Part shown: piece after piece, positions 11,041 through 22,126 of the stretch
Numbering within the stretch: the first letter of the stretch is position 1
How the letters are laid out: every line of letters begins with the position of its first letter
Assembly (NCBI RefSeq): GCF_030253575.1
Contig: NC_080557.1
Span: forward strand, 39,725,001-39,789,000
From: Rhododendron vialii
Lineage: Eukaryota; Streptophyta; Magnoliopsida; Ericales; Ericaceae
Direction of reading: 5' to 3'
DNA: 64,000 nucleotides
Made by a program: the position numbers and the translations under genes
Notes under the pieces: model-generated
Database searches by the model: none
The model's input: the letters and a program-made list of their open reading frames with translations, nothing else
What the model was told of the DNA's origin: nothing

Positions 11041-11708
11041 CTCTCTCTCTAAACTTTTCTCCTTCTAGGGTTTTCTTCGGGGGGTGGGACAGTGGGAGTG
11101 ACCGCCACTCCTCACACCCACCTTCCCCCTTCCTCCGGCTTTCCTCTTCTTCACCTCATAGCCTCGTCGTGCTCCACCTGAACTTCCCCTCCCCCTCCAC
11201 CCTCCGCCTCCATCTTCTCCCCTCCTTCCTTTGTCCACTTGTTCGGCTTTGCTGAAGCCGAACTGGTGAAGATTTGAAGATGGGATGGTTTGGCTTTTCT
11301 CATCTGGAGAATAAGCCGACGGATCCGGTGCGGTGGCTTCCAGCGACAGCATCCTCGGTCGGATTTTTTTTTTTAATTTTCCTGTCTCTTTTTCGTTTTG
11401 TTTGTTTTGGATTTTGTTAGTTTGGTTCTTTCATTTTAATGAGAGTTTTTCCTCTCCGGTGTGGGGTTTCTGGTGTTGTTTTGGCTGACTTTGCCGCACT
11501 TAAGGGTGTGTGTTGCTCTCTCTATTTGGATATTGGTCACGGTCAATTAGGTGGCAAAGCTCGATTGTGAGGCTCTAGTAGGTGATTTTGGATAGCTAGG
11601 CCACTTGTTTAGTTATTTACTCCCCTTAATTGGGACGATATACAACCTCGATGTATTCCAATGTTTTCTGATTATAATAACTCCTACCAGTTTGGAAAAA
11701 AAACAAAA
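11041..11708 (+). mobile_element. Possible LINE/SINE-like retroinsertion
   Basis: It has the same architecture as 1609-2595: a CT-rich leader, a GC-rich pyrimidine block, a T-rich body and a terminal A-tract at 11696-11708. No target duplication is clear and no reverse transcriptase is encoded. A processed transcript copy would look the same. Confidence 0.3.
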
Positions 11709-11993
11709 AAAGCCCCTCAATGCCATGATGCCAGAAATATGTCAGAATCACTAAGAGAAACGTTGTTCTGCACGATATACAAACTTCTCCCAACCTTAAT
11801 TTAAACTCAACAAATTAATATCATCACACCATACACCAGCACCCAAAAAATGAAAAAATAATAATTAATACAAGCACGAACCCATTGATAAAACACAATG
11901 CAAGGAATTAAACACAACCAAATTCTCATACATGACACAAGAAAGGAAAAAAAATTATACCCACAGCAAACACGCTACCCAAACAACCGGAGC

Positions 11994-12596
11994 TTATGTA
12001 TCAACGTCGCACGATTTTCTCACGACAGTCGGGGACGACGAAAACCGCACCAAAACCGACGGGCACAGAACCCTCAACGTCCGGCGCCCCTTCCACGCTC
12101 CCACCTTTAGCCTTATCCTCGCCTTCATCCGGACGTCCAACTCCACCGCCCCACCGGATCTCTCCGTCTTCATACCCTTCGCCGTGTCTCCAGACAGCGC
12201 CACGTCCTGAGCCACGAGATTCACCCCCAACCGAGTCACGTTCTTGTGGCGCTGGAGAAAGGGGGCCAAGGTGTTGAACGCCAACTTTTGGCCGTCGAAC
12301 CACACCGAGGTCTCCACCTTCTTGTAGTAGACGGAGACCTTGGTGTTGGGGTTGTATGCCCTCAGGATGAAGTTGAAGGTGGAGTTGAGGTGGTTGGTTT
12401 GGGACAAGTTATAGCCGCTGATCGAGCCGGATTCGATCGAGTAGACTAAGCGTTTGGGCTTCACGGCTAGCCATATGATGAGGATGGTTAGACCGACGAG
12501 GAGGATGATGATTAGCAAGATGATTCCGATGGTTCGGAACAGCTTGGAGCGGCCCGGGCGGGCAGGAGGCTGTGTTCGGGCTGGTGGATTGGCCAT
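11994..12596 (-). CDS. NDR1/HIN1-like (NHL) LEA_2 protein
   Basis: An intronless frame of 200 codons. The N-terminus is Pro/Arg-rich (residues 1-20), followed by one strong membrane span at about 21-45 (GIILLIIILLVGLTILIIWL). A LEA_2-type domain follows from about residue 70, with the characteristic NPN motif (residues 83-85) and a downstream VYY...VWFDGQKL block. Three N-glycosylation sequons (NLS, NST, NVT) lie in the presumed outer part. The C-terminal Val-rich stretch contains two Cys. Length and order match the NHL family, single-pass plasma-membrane proteins linked to pathogen response and abiotic stress. The family is clear; the specific role is not. A TATA box lies 61 bp upstream. Confidence 0.9.
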   Translation of the reverse strand: MANPPARTQPPARPGRSKLFRTIGIILLIIILLVGLTILIIWLAVKPKRLVYSIESGSISGYNLSQTNHLNSTFNFILRAYNPNTKVSVYYKKVETSVWFDGQKLAFNTLAPFLQRHKNVTRLGVNLVAQDVALSGDTAKGMKTERSGGAVELDVRMKARIRLKVGAWKGRRTLRVLCPSVLVRFSSSPTVVRKSCDVDT

Positions 12597-12656
12597 GGCT
12601 AGAGATTGAGAGGGTGTAAACTCTAGAGTGATGAATTGGCCGACGAGTGTACGTTG

Positions 12657-12665
12657 TTTTTATAG
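12657..12665 (-). promoter_or_regulatory. TATA box of the NHL gene
   Basis: On the minus strand the sequence reads CTATAAAAA about 60 bp upstream of the ATG. This leaves a short leader of about 30 bp, typical for a compact intronless gene. Confidence 0.6.
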
Positions 12666-13063
12666 TACTTCTACATGATAAAGTTGAGGAATGTTTGGTT
12701 TGAGAAGCTACATTACAGATACAGTTGTCATCCCGATAAGAAATTTTACTTTTTTCATGCATTGATTCCTTGCTTTTATCTTTGCATTGCTTTAGACTTA
12801 ACATTGAATTCTCTCACTGTTGCGTTTGATTTCTTGCATGAAACTCAAGTCATCTCATGATTTTCAGATTCCCCTGTTTTCTCAGATTCCCCTGTTTTTA
12901 TCAATTCCGGTAATTCACAGTTGAACTCCTAATACAATACCCCAAATTAACAAGGCACATGTTCCTAGTGACAAGTTGTTTTTGAAAAAGATGAGAGAGA
13001 CAACAAGAATGATATATTGGTATCGCTATGGTGCTCTGACTCCTTTTTGAACGACAGCTAAAA

Positions 13064-13770
13064 GGTTGTTTGATAAAATTGAAATCTGAAAGTTGAAAGC
13101 TGAAAAATTAAGTATTGAAAACTAAATGTTGAAATTTTTAAGCTGAAAAACTGTTTGATAAATATATTAAGTACTGAATTAAAAAAATGATGAATTAATT
13201 TTGTTCCAATTCTTTCTTAATTTACTAACAGTCACAATATACTTCTAGTAATGGTGGAGTGGTGGTGGAGTGGTAGAGGTGGTGGTGGTGATGGTGGTGG
13301 AGGTGGTAGAGTGGTGGTGTAGTGCTGGTGGTGGAGGAATGGTGTGGTTTGGTGTGGTGGTGGAGTGGCGGTGGTGTAGTGATGGTAATGGTGGCAGTGG
13401 TGGTGGTGGTGGAGTGGTGTAGGTGGTGGTGGTGTAGTGATGGTGGTGGTGGTGGTCGTGGAGGAAGTGGTGGTTGGAGTGGTGGTGATGTGGCGGAGGA
13501 GTGGTGGTGGAGGGGTAGTGGAGGTGGTGGTGGTGGAGGTGTTGATGTGAGTGGTTGTGGTGGTGGTACGATGATTGAATGTAAGTACATAAAAATTCAG
13601 TTAGAATTAAATAGCTCAAAGCTACTTAATTTTTTTCAACTTTTTGGCCTATATTTTAAGTGGTACTTAATTTGTTAAGCAATGTAAAATGTGATTATCA
13701 AACTTACTGAATCACTAATTACTTAATTGATTCAGTTTTAAGTGTTGAATTTAGGTTATCAAACAAACCC
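13064..13770. mobile_element. MITE carrying a GGT minisatellite
   Basis: The ends GGTTGTTTGATAA and TTATCAAACAAACCC are inverted repeats, and the AT-rich subterminal regions on both sides repeat 'ctgaaa/ttgaa' and 'cttaattt' strings. The GTTTGATAA type of end recurs in non-autonomous hAT-like elements (family knowledge). The central third is replaced by a purine-rich trinucleotide tract. Confidence 0.55.
13252..13568 (+). repeat. (GGT)n-rich minisatellite
   Basis: About 320 bp of GGT/GGA/GTG units with scattered T interruptions, almost free of C on the plus strand. The long Ser/His/Pro and Gly/Val/Trp open frames here are by-products of the repeat and are not genes. Confidence 0.95.
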
Positions 13771-14482
13771 GAACTCAACATCTAATGAAAAAGAAAAGAA
13801 TATGTCTAGAAAGATCGGTCCAGCCTATTAGCCGGTAATTCTCCTCGGAAGAATGTTAGTACTGTATAGTATTACTAACTATGCGCGGGTTTAATGTTGC
13901 TCGGCTGAAAATTCAATAAGTAGCTAGGCGGTGATAAACTGCAAATGAATATGCTTAGCGTGGACACAGAAAAGGGAAACTTCAATATTGGATGCCAAGC
14001 AATGCTCTCATGAACTTTCAAACTCCTGTCGAACTTTTAAAAGTGAAAGAGAGTTCTTTTGCGATTCTTTTATACTTTACCTCCAAGGAGTTCTTAAAGC
14101 AGCCCTGAATTGAAGTTGTTCATTTCTACTCGATCATAGTATGTTGTAATGGAATATTCTTGGTAGATCACTCAAGACCTCGAGTTCAATACGCGTTGAT
14201 AATTACATACATGACAAACAGTGGGCGAGCCTGAATTTAGATTGGATGGAGGCCAAATTAAGAAAGAGAGAAATTTTGTAATATAATTTTCGAAACTAAT
14301 AGGCGTTCTTCTAATTCCTATAGAACATTTTTTTCGCAAATTAAAGAATTAAGACCGGAGACATTGTTGATACTATGTATCAGTGATAGGTGGTATCACA
14401 AGGCAATAATACACCACCATATTCGAATCCTGAGATCTTGTAACTTGGTACTATATTGAGAATAAATTTGTGGGAAAGTCTT
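13771..14482. other. Intergenic, nothing recognised
   Basis: No supported coding region or repeat boundary. Confidence 0.4.
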
Positions 14483-14746
14483 CAATACACACTCCTTTAA
14501 GGTGTGTACCATATGCACCTATTGTGTAGTTCATATTGTGCCACCTCATAAAAAAATTACTTGTAGGACCGATCATTCATAATATTTTATTTCGTATCGT
14601 AACTTTTATACTAAAAATTCGTAACTTTTCGTCATATGATTCATAACTTTTGAGTAATACATTCATAACATTTTGGAAATCATAACATTTTAGTGTGTTT
14701 TAATGAGGGTGCATATGATACACACCCAAATAAAAGGTGTGTATTG
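14483..14746. repeat. Foldback MITE
   Basis: The inverted ends CAATACACACTCC...ATATGCACC and GGGTGCATATGATACACACC...GTGTATTG pair over about 40 bp. The interior has repeated 'cataacattt/cgtaactttt' strings. Confidence 0.7.
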
Positions 14747-15097
14747 TAGCACTTCTTTGTTCCAGATTCTAATCATGCATAAGATTCTATAAATTTTCTT
14801 TCGAATATATGACAAAAAAATATAATAGTAATTTTTTTTTTTTTTTTGGGTAGAGTCAGGCCACTGCCGACTCCGTATTACGTCTGCCTCATGCAACAAG
14901 TTGTGATCACATGAAACCAAAAAATATGCAACCTACTTGACTGTGGTGATGATGATCACTGATTATTATCTTTATTTGTGAATGATCAACGATTCAACAT
15001 GGAGAATCTAAAAATCGTTAAGGATCTGGAGAGAGAGATTAGTGGGTAATTGAAAAACTACTACTCCTTCCCAAAGTGATCGTTCAGGGAATGACTT

Positions 15098-15393
15098 CGG
15101 TGTCCCCGGTCATTTTGGGGACACTGTAACTTTTGGCATAACAAAATCATTATGAGTATAACCAAAACCTATTACAAGCATAACAGAACCATAGAAAGGC
15201 ATAACCAAAACCATAGCAAGACGTAACTTTGTTACGCCTTGGTTGGGTTTAGTTACGCCTTGGTTGGTTTTTAGAATATTCCTTGGTTATGTCTTGTTTG
15301 GGTTCTGTTATGCTTGTAATTGATTTTAGTTATGCTCCTAATGGTAAAGTTATGCCAAAAATTACGGTGTTTCCAAAATGACCGGGAACACCA
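15098..15393. repeat. Foldback MITE with GCATAACC repeats
   Basis: The arms CGGTGTCCCCGGTCATTTTG...TTTTGGCATAAC and GTTATGCCAAAA...CAAAATGACCGGGAACACC are inverted over about 45 bp. The whole interior continues the palindrome with repeated 'gcataaccaaaacc' on the left and 'ggttttagttatgc'-like strings on the right. Confidence 0.8.
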
Positions 15394-16317
15394 TAGCATC
15401 ATCCGATGGTTCATAGTTCACTATAAACTTTTCAAATAATTATTTATATTTTATCATATTTGATAATTATAGAAATTTTGTCTAAAGTAATTAGTAAATT
15501 TATCAAATAAGATCAATAGTACTCCATATTAAAAAATATTTTAAAATAAAGATATAGGAATATATTTTTTTTAAGTGGTTGAAGTGGTAAAATGTCCCAT
15601 ATTCATTATGGAACAGAGCAAATATATACTATCCTTTTACATGATACATTTTCCCCTTGAAAGATTTAGGGTATTCATAATCCACCGACTTAGTAATCCA
15701 CCCCAACTTTGTGAAACCAAATAAAGTACTAGGAAACCATCACCTTCATAATCCAATCTCATCCCCCAAAACTTTTATCAAATGATGCATCACTATAGAC
15801 TATCTCTATATATACTTTTTATTGTCGATCAAAAGAATTACTCCTCTGTACTGTCCTTCATTTATTTCTTCAACGATTCTGCTAAGGGGTGCTATATTGC
15901 ATTGCTTTCTCGTAACTAGAGTAGTAATAGTGTTCGGTTACCATTTTAGTTTAGTTTTTCAATCATTACCTTATTTTTTTTTCCAATCATTACCATATTT
16001 TTAAAATTATTATTTTCTCATCTCTCTCTGTCTCTCTCCAATCATTACCTTTCTCTTCAATTATTATTTTCTCATTACCATATTTTTTAAATTATGTCCA
16101 TTCATGCCTACATACGGAGGAGTAGTATTTTAGCAGCTTTGTTCTTTTTTTTGTCGGAACTGCAATTACCCTAATGATTTGTACTACTCTCTCCTTTTTT
16201 TACGGTTTTACCCTATCTCTCTCCTTCTTTGAATTGCTTTTTTTTTGGTTTTCTTTTGCATAGCTTTTTTGGAACTTTGGCATGGTCTTTTTTATTGGAG
16301 TATTATTTTTAAGGGTT
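15394..16317. other. Intergenic, nothing recognised
   Basis: AT-rich with several 'caatcattacc' direct repeats at 15960-16080. No gene is supported. Confidence 0.4.
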
Positions 16318-16712
16318 GTTTCAGAACTCTTAAGGTGTTCCAAAATTTATAGGGCACCCTACCAATTTTAAAATAGCTCTTACCGGTATCGGATTTAGCT
16401 AATTTTTTTCAAAACTCCATAAAAAATATTTTAAGAATAACTTGCAGTTTAAATAGTCTTTCTAAGACCTGTAATGGGCTCCGCAAAAATCATCATTTTC
16501 TTGCCCATTTTAGTTGCACCTAATAGGGCACTTGTCGCAACAATTTCTTGATTTTTGCGGACCCATTGCAGACCCTACAAGAATGATTCAAACCGTAAGT
16601 TATTTTTAAAATATTTTTTTATGGATTTCTAAAAAAAATTAGCCCAATTAAATATCGGTAAGAAATGTTTCAGAATTCATAAAATTCCATAAGAACTTAG
16701 AATATACCAGAA
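16318..16712. repeat. Imperfect foldback element
   Basis: Left-side strings such as 'gttatttttaaaatattttt', 'gcggacccattgcagacc' and 'gtttcagaattc' on the right half are inverted forms of left-half strings around 16318-16480. The arms are about 170 bp and diverged. It is likely an old MITE. Between 16713 and 17179 I see nothing further. Confidence 0.6.
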
Positions 16713-17179
16713 TTATGCTAGTGAAAAAAATTAAAATGAGATAGTAAAAAAAAAAACTGAGTGTACACTATTCAAAAGAGTTATTGCCCTGCTATGGGTA
16801 TACTATTTTTGGTGTATACCAAATCTTGATAAATGATCAAAGTCGCTCAATTTTTTGAAAATATTTTTTAAGGATTTATATAAAAAATTAGATTGGCTCG
16901 ATATTGGTAAGAACTTGATCAATTATTTGCTTAATTTCCTGTCAATCGTTACTAATACTTAACCGAGCTAATTTATTACAAAAATCCTTACAAGGTGTTT
17001 TAAGCAAATAAAGTGGCTCCAATCATTTATGTCGGATAGAAAACCAAAGCAAACATGGACGTGTCCCAGACTCTCCACAAGTTCAACTAGAGAAAGTGCC
17101 GAAAAGAAAAAAAGTTAGCTGGAAAAATGTATTGGGAAACAAGCTGAAGGTTAATTTTGTCATTTGGCTTCACGTGTTC

Positions 17180-18344
17180 GAGAAACTTTTTGGTATAAAA
17201 GGTATATAACTCACATGGTATCCCCCTTCACAACAAAACTGACACGTGGCAAACAAAATTTGGGGACTTCAACTGTAATTTCCGCACAAGCTATTCCTCT
17301 TCCCGTACAAAGGCTTGGTTCTCTTTAATTACAGTAATTTTTTTCGTTTTATATATTTTGTTCGTCTTTTTTGAATTTTTGTTAGATTCACGTGATATTT
17401 TTGAGATTAATCATCCTTCTAGATGAGAGGCGTCTAAAAAATAAAAAATTATAACCAAAAAAAAATTCACTAAAGACGAAAAATGATATCAAACATCTGT
17501 CTTTTAGAGCTTAAGTGTCGTGTTATTTGAATATTTTCATTGGTCCATATTTTTATAGATTGGGTATTTTTCATTTTTATATCTTTCAATCCATATATAG
17601 GGTATTTTTAGTATTATAAATTGAAAGATACAATTTTTTTTTTAAAATGTTCGGAATAATAACATGGACACTCCACTCAATATGGAACAGATGGAGCATT
17701 TGTTCGAAACTTATTTCAGTATTTTTTATATTTCGCAACTTTTAGTTTAGCTTTTTGTTGTAATTTTTAGGGTTAATCGTTCATCTTGATGAGATGAATT
17801 AGTAAAGTATAAAAATATGGACCGATGAAAAATTTCAAATAAAACGACACTTAAATTCTAAAAGACAATTGTTTGATACTTTTTTTCTCGTCTTTATTAA
17901 TTTTTTTGTCATAATTTTGTACTTTTTAGACTCCTCTCATCTGGAAAGATGATTAATTTCAAAAATATCACGGGAATCTAATAAAAATTAAAAAAAAAAC
18001 CGAACAAAACATACAAAATAAAAAAATTAAGAAGTTAAAGATAACCAAGCCTTTGTACGAGAAGAGTAGTAGTTTCTGCGGGAATTACAATTGAAGCCCT
18101 AAAATTTTGTTTGCCACGTGTCAGGTTTTTTGTGAAGGAGGAATACCAAGTGATTTATATGAGAAATACTATTTGCAAAGAAAATAGGCAAAGAAAATAC
18201 CCTTAAAGTGTACATGAACGGCTCAGATTCAGTGCACTGCGAATCTGAGCCATTCATGTATACTTTAAGGGGTCTTTTCTTTGCCTATTTTTTTTGTCCC
18301 TAGCACTCCTCGGGTTATATACCTGTTGTACCAAAAAGTTTCTC
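17180..18344. repeat. Large inverted repeat (about 1.2 kb)
   Basis: The outer arms begin GAGAAACTTTTTGGTA (17180) and end TACCAAAAAGTTTCTC (18344). Matching blocks continue inward: 'tgacacgtggcaaacaaaat' at 17240 against 'attttgtttgccacgtgtca' at 18105, then 'acaaaggcttggtt', then 'gattcacgtgatatttttga', to an unpaired loop of about 250 bp near 17556-17810. The right arm is interrupted by a smaller hairpin. The arm core is related to the MITEs at 45265 and 57256. Confidence 0.8.
18181..18291. mobile_element. Small hairpin nested in the inverted repeat
   Basis: The arms AAAATAGGCAAAGAAAATAC...CGGCTCAGATTC and GAATCTGAGCC...CTTTGCCTATTTT flank a 10-base loop. It interrupts homology in the right arm of the larger inverted repeat, so it inserted later. 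Confidence 0.75.
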
Positions 18345-18435
18345 CACTTGTTAAGCCTTCCGGTTGATCTCTGCCATCGCATTGAAAGCCGCCGAAGTAA
18401 CAGGCAATAATTAACAATGTTCACTCACACAACTA

Positions 18436-18546
18436 TCTAAATACAATAACTTACATAATCTCTCACATACATGTAGGATCCATACATAATAGTATGTATG
18501 GAGCTCACATGTATGTGAGAAATTGTGTTTAGTATTGTGTTTGGAT
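18436..18546. repeat. Short hairpin repeat
   Basis: 'tctctcacatacatgt' and 'acatgtatgtgaga' with flanking 'ataca/tgtat' pairs form an inverted repeat around 'ggatccatacataatagtat'. Confidence 0.6.
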
Positions 18547-18595
18547 TATTGTATGAGTATCATTTTTGAATAATTAGGCGCGTGGGACACACTAA

Positions 18596-18833
18596 GGCTC
18601 CGTTTTGCTTTCTTTCTAATATTTTTCAAAAACAAAGTAATTTCAAATTCAAATATAACGAAAATAAAAAATAATATTTCAATTTTTTTTTTGCACCGCT
18701 TTAAGATTTTATTAAAATTTATCAAACAAGATCCATATTGATAGAAAAATTATTTACGTAAATACATGATTTTTAAACTTAAAATTACCTTGATTTTCTA
18801 AAAGTTCATTTTTTAAGAAATCGGAACGGGACC
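18596..18833. mobile_element. PIF/Harbinger-type MITE with TAA duplication
   Basis: It begins GGCTCCGTTTTGC and ends GGAACGGGACC. The flanks are TAA (18593-18595) and TAA (18834-18836), the 3 bp duplication expected for PIF/Harbinger elements. It shares the core 'aagatccatattg' with the copies at 5341, 37868 and 52497. Confidence 0.75.
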
Positions 18834-18949
18834 TAACCCGCGCTTGCATGCGGACGCTAGAATTTGCCTTTATCTTCAAACTACTGGAATATTATAAAAA
18901 TAAAAAAGTAATTCAAGGAGATAAGCCAAAGCCCAAACTATGAGAGTGA

Positions 18950-18960
18950 GGGCCCACGTG
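18950..18960 (+). promoter_or_regulatory. Site II/TCP element joined to a G-box
   Basis: GGGCCCACGTG combines a GGGCCCAC motif, the class bound by TCP factors in proliferation genes, with CACGTG. It lies about 250 bp upstream of the first transcribed exon of CKS1. AGGGTTT, the telo-box core, occurs within the 5' leader intron near 19261. Both motifs are typical of cell-cycle and ribosomal genes. Confidence 0.45.
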
Positions 18961-19368
18961 CCCGATTAGCACGTCTAATCTAGTGTTTGGGTCTTTAAAG
19001 GAACTCTCTAATGTTGCAAAACTCAATTAAGACAAAGCCTTGAAAACGCATTAGTACTACTGTACTACCAGAGCGGGAATTTTTTTGAAATTCAAACTAA
19101 TTTCTTATCTCCACATAAACAAAATTAGATTTTTTTTACGCAAATAGAATTTCATTTTCCGGACCCATCACACACTCTCTCTCTCTCTCTCTCTCTGAAG
19201 CACACAGGCGAAGGTATGTGGGTCTCGCTTTTACGTTCACAATTCCATCGAATCTGAATTAGGGTTTGTAATTAGTCCTCTCTGTACGTTCACAGATTCG
19301 ACAGATTAACTTCCTCCCTCTCCCTCTCTCTCTCTCTTTCAGGCAATCCTAGTTCACTGTAGTTAGTT

Positions 19369-21118
19369 ATGGGTCAGATCCAGTACTCCGAGAAGTACTT
19401 CGACGACACCTTCGAGTACAGGTAACCCAATCGAAATCGCCCTAATTTCTACGGATTTTGATTTCCGTTACCTAGGTTTTTCGGAATCGCATATCCCATG
19501 AGGATTCGGAATTGTTGATTTTGCAGGCACGTGGTTCTGCCTCCTGAAGTGGCCAAACTGCTCCCTAAGAATCGGCTCCTCTCTGAAGTGAGAAATTCGA
19601 GCCCTATTTAGGGTTTCATATATACTATTATTGCTTGTGCTTTTTTTGGACATTTATTTTCGTTTGGTTAAATGATTGAATAGAGCAATTATTGGTATCT
19701 TCCTAATTAGGGTTTCATAGGTTATTGCTTGTGCATTTTTTTGGGTTTGTTTGCTATGGTGGATCAAGGTAATGCTTGATATTTAATCTATGTTAGGGTC
19801 TCAAGGATTATTGCTCGTGCAATCGTCGAATTTTTTTTTTCCTGTTTGCTTGCTATGGAAATGATGGAACATAGTAGTATACGTGGGACTGCGGCACAAA
19901 GCGTATTGAATTATTTGGTCCGTAGCATCTCATATCATTTTTCTAGAATAGTGTTCTTTGTGTTGTGTAATAATTTCATCATCATATTGGACACTAGTAG
20001 GGCTATTTAGGGTTTCATATATCATTGCTTGTGCTTTGTCTTGGACGTTTATTTTTGTATGGTACGGAAATGATTTAATAGAGCAATGATTAATATTTTT
20101 TCTAATTAGGGTTTCACAGGTTATTGCTTGTGCAATTTTTTTGACATTTATCTCTGTTTGGTTGCCATGGGAATGATGGAATAGAGTACTGAATGATATT
20201 TACTGTGTGTGAATCAGGTTTAGGGTTTCAAAGGTAATTGGTTGTGCATTTCTTGAGCATTTATTTAGGTTGCTTGCTGTGAAGATGATGGTATAGATTA
20301 GTTTAGGTGCCAATGTGACATAAAGTGAGTCGAATTACTCGGTTTGCAGCATTTGAATTACTCGGTTCGCAGCATTAAGTATCATATTTCTGGACCAAAT
20401 AGTGTTGTTTTGTGTAGGGAATTAACATAATTCTTGAAATTATGGGTCATCTTGGTGGGTGATGGGTCTTCTGGTTTGAAATTATCAGCCTCATGTCTGC
20501 AACATATTTCTCATGGATTTTCTGTATAATCTTTATGTTTGTGAATCGTTAATCTTTATCTAGCTTCTGACTTAGTAGGAGTTATAATTTCTGTTGATTT
20601 TCCTCTGTAACTGAATAGATTGTGAGTCGAATTACTCGGTTTGCAGCATTTAGTATCTTATTTCTGGAACCAAATAGTGTTCCTTGTTTTGTGTTTTGCT
20701 TTTCTTTAAACTTTAGGTCATCCTGGTGGGTCTTATGGTTTGGAATGATCAAGCTCATGTCTTCAACATCTTTCACATGGACTTTCTGTATAATCTTCAT
20801 GTTTGTGTATAATTCCTCTTGTATCTAGCTTCTGATTTATTATCAAATTTATGATTTCTGTTGGTTTTACTCTGTAACAGAATAGACTGTTTTGGTAGTA
20901 TGGAAAGGTTAAGACTCATACATTGGGAAATTTGATGGTATCACGTATTTGATTTTGTGAATCAGAACGAATGGCGTGCAATTGGGGTGCAGCAGAGCAG
21001 AGGGTGGGTTCACTATGCCATCCATCGACCAGAGCCCCACATTATGCTATTCAGGAGGCCCCTGAACTATCAGCAGCAGCAGGAGACTCAGGTTCAGCAG
21101 ACCCTGGTTGCCAAGTGA
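19369..21118 (+). CDS. CKS1 cyclin-dependent kinase regulatory subunit
   Basis: Three coding exons, 19369-19421, 19527-19587 and 20966-21118, join in frame to an 88-residue protein, matching the usual size of plant CKS. Exon 1 gives [17 protein letters not shown]. The Arg codon is split AG|G across intron 1. Exon 2 gives [20 protein letters not shown]. Exon 3 carries the family signature [16 protein letters not shown] and ends in a Gln-rich tail. All junctions are GT/AG. CKS proteins bind CDKs and phosphorylated substrates and are needed for cell-cycle progression. A leader intron probably spans 19214-19342 (AAG|GTATG to TTTCAG). Only exon 3 lies in a longer open frame, in a different phase, so no single open frame shows this gene. 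Intron 2 (1,378 bp) is full of internal repeats. Confidence 0.95.
19608..20730 (+). repeat. Degenerate tandem repeats in CKS1 intron 2
   Basis: A module 'agggtttcat...attgcttgtgc' recurs at about 19609, 19709, 19797, 20008, 20107 and 20223, with a 400 bp super-period (19609 and 20008). A second module, GTGAGTCGAATTACTCGGTT with 'tgcagcattt', occurs near 20325, 20353 (partial) and 20621. Multiple rounds of local duplication are implied. Confidence 0.75.
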
Positions 21119-22077
21119 AATGTCTCTCCTGGCCTTTGTTGTCCCTCTTGATATTTCTGCTAGAAATGAACATGTTATTAGTAAAACCTTGTATTTGAAT
21201 ATTGAAGAACTTCGAAACTGTTTTGGTACTAGACTATGTAGCTCTCTGTACTTCAGAGGATCTCATATGAAACTTTTTATTCTGATATTGCGGGTACATG
21301 GGTGGTGTACTCAAATTTGAGTGCTGTAGTTTTGGTTATGTTTGAAGGGTTTACTTCTCGGTGTTGCGTTCTATGTGTGGATTACACTGCAGCCTCAATA
21401 CTTGATTTTATTTCAGGATTCGAGTGTTATGCTTGTGGTTACTATGTGAAGGGTATTTGTATTGTTGTATTTACTTATTTTGTGGGGATACGTCACTTGG
21501 ATACATGTTCAATTGGTTTGTCTTCTTACTATGTGCTTTGTGGTCATGGGTTTCATTTGCTTTGAAAATATCACTGGATTTGTAGTCAGGACAGTATCAG
21601 CTATTTTTGCAAATGATAAATTCTTTGGTCTTGTAATTATTCTCGGAGAACTAATGTTTGGTCATTAAATTTTTTCTTTGAAATTGGCCAAAAACATTCA
21701 TCACTTTCATTTTGCCGCTCATATTGTGCTTCTAATTGTGTCAAATATGTTGGCTATTTCTTGAATTGATTACGAATGTGTGTTTTAAAATTAGCTTGTT
21801 GTAATTGAATGTGTCCAAATACTATCACCCAAAAGAAATTGTTTATCTCAAATCCTGTTTTCATTTGTTGTCGTCTTGGATATATTTGTTGAAATAACTA
21901 GACCAGAGGAGTAGTTTTGGGATTCAAAGTGAATTTTCAGCTAAGAATCTTCAGAGAATTAGAAGATTTTCTGGTGAGAACTATAGAACCACTCAAACAC
22001 TTGCATGCAACTCACAAAGGGAGAGAGTACCCCTGGCCCGCGTACACTGCATTGCAAGGGTTTTAAGTGTTTCTCGT

Positions 22078-22081
<4 letters not shown>
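21119..22081. other. CKS1 3' region and intergenic DNA
   Basis: T-rich downstream sequence that probably holds the 3' UTR. The open frames continuing from exon 3 in other phases are shadows. No further gene is recognised. Confidence 0.4.

Positions 22082-22124
<43 letters not shown>
22082..22124. repeat. (AT)n(AC)n compound microsatellite
   Basis: An AT run followed by an AC run, ending two bases before the foldback element at 22127. Confidence 0.95.
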
Positions 22125-22126
22125 GT

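Noticed and set aside
13225..13678. Long open frames rich in His/Pro/Ser/Thr or Gly/Val/Trp
   Set aside because: These are translations of the GGT minisatellite in several frames. There is no start context or domain.
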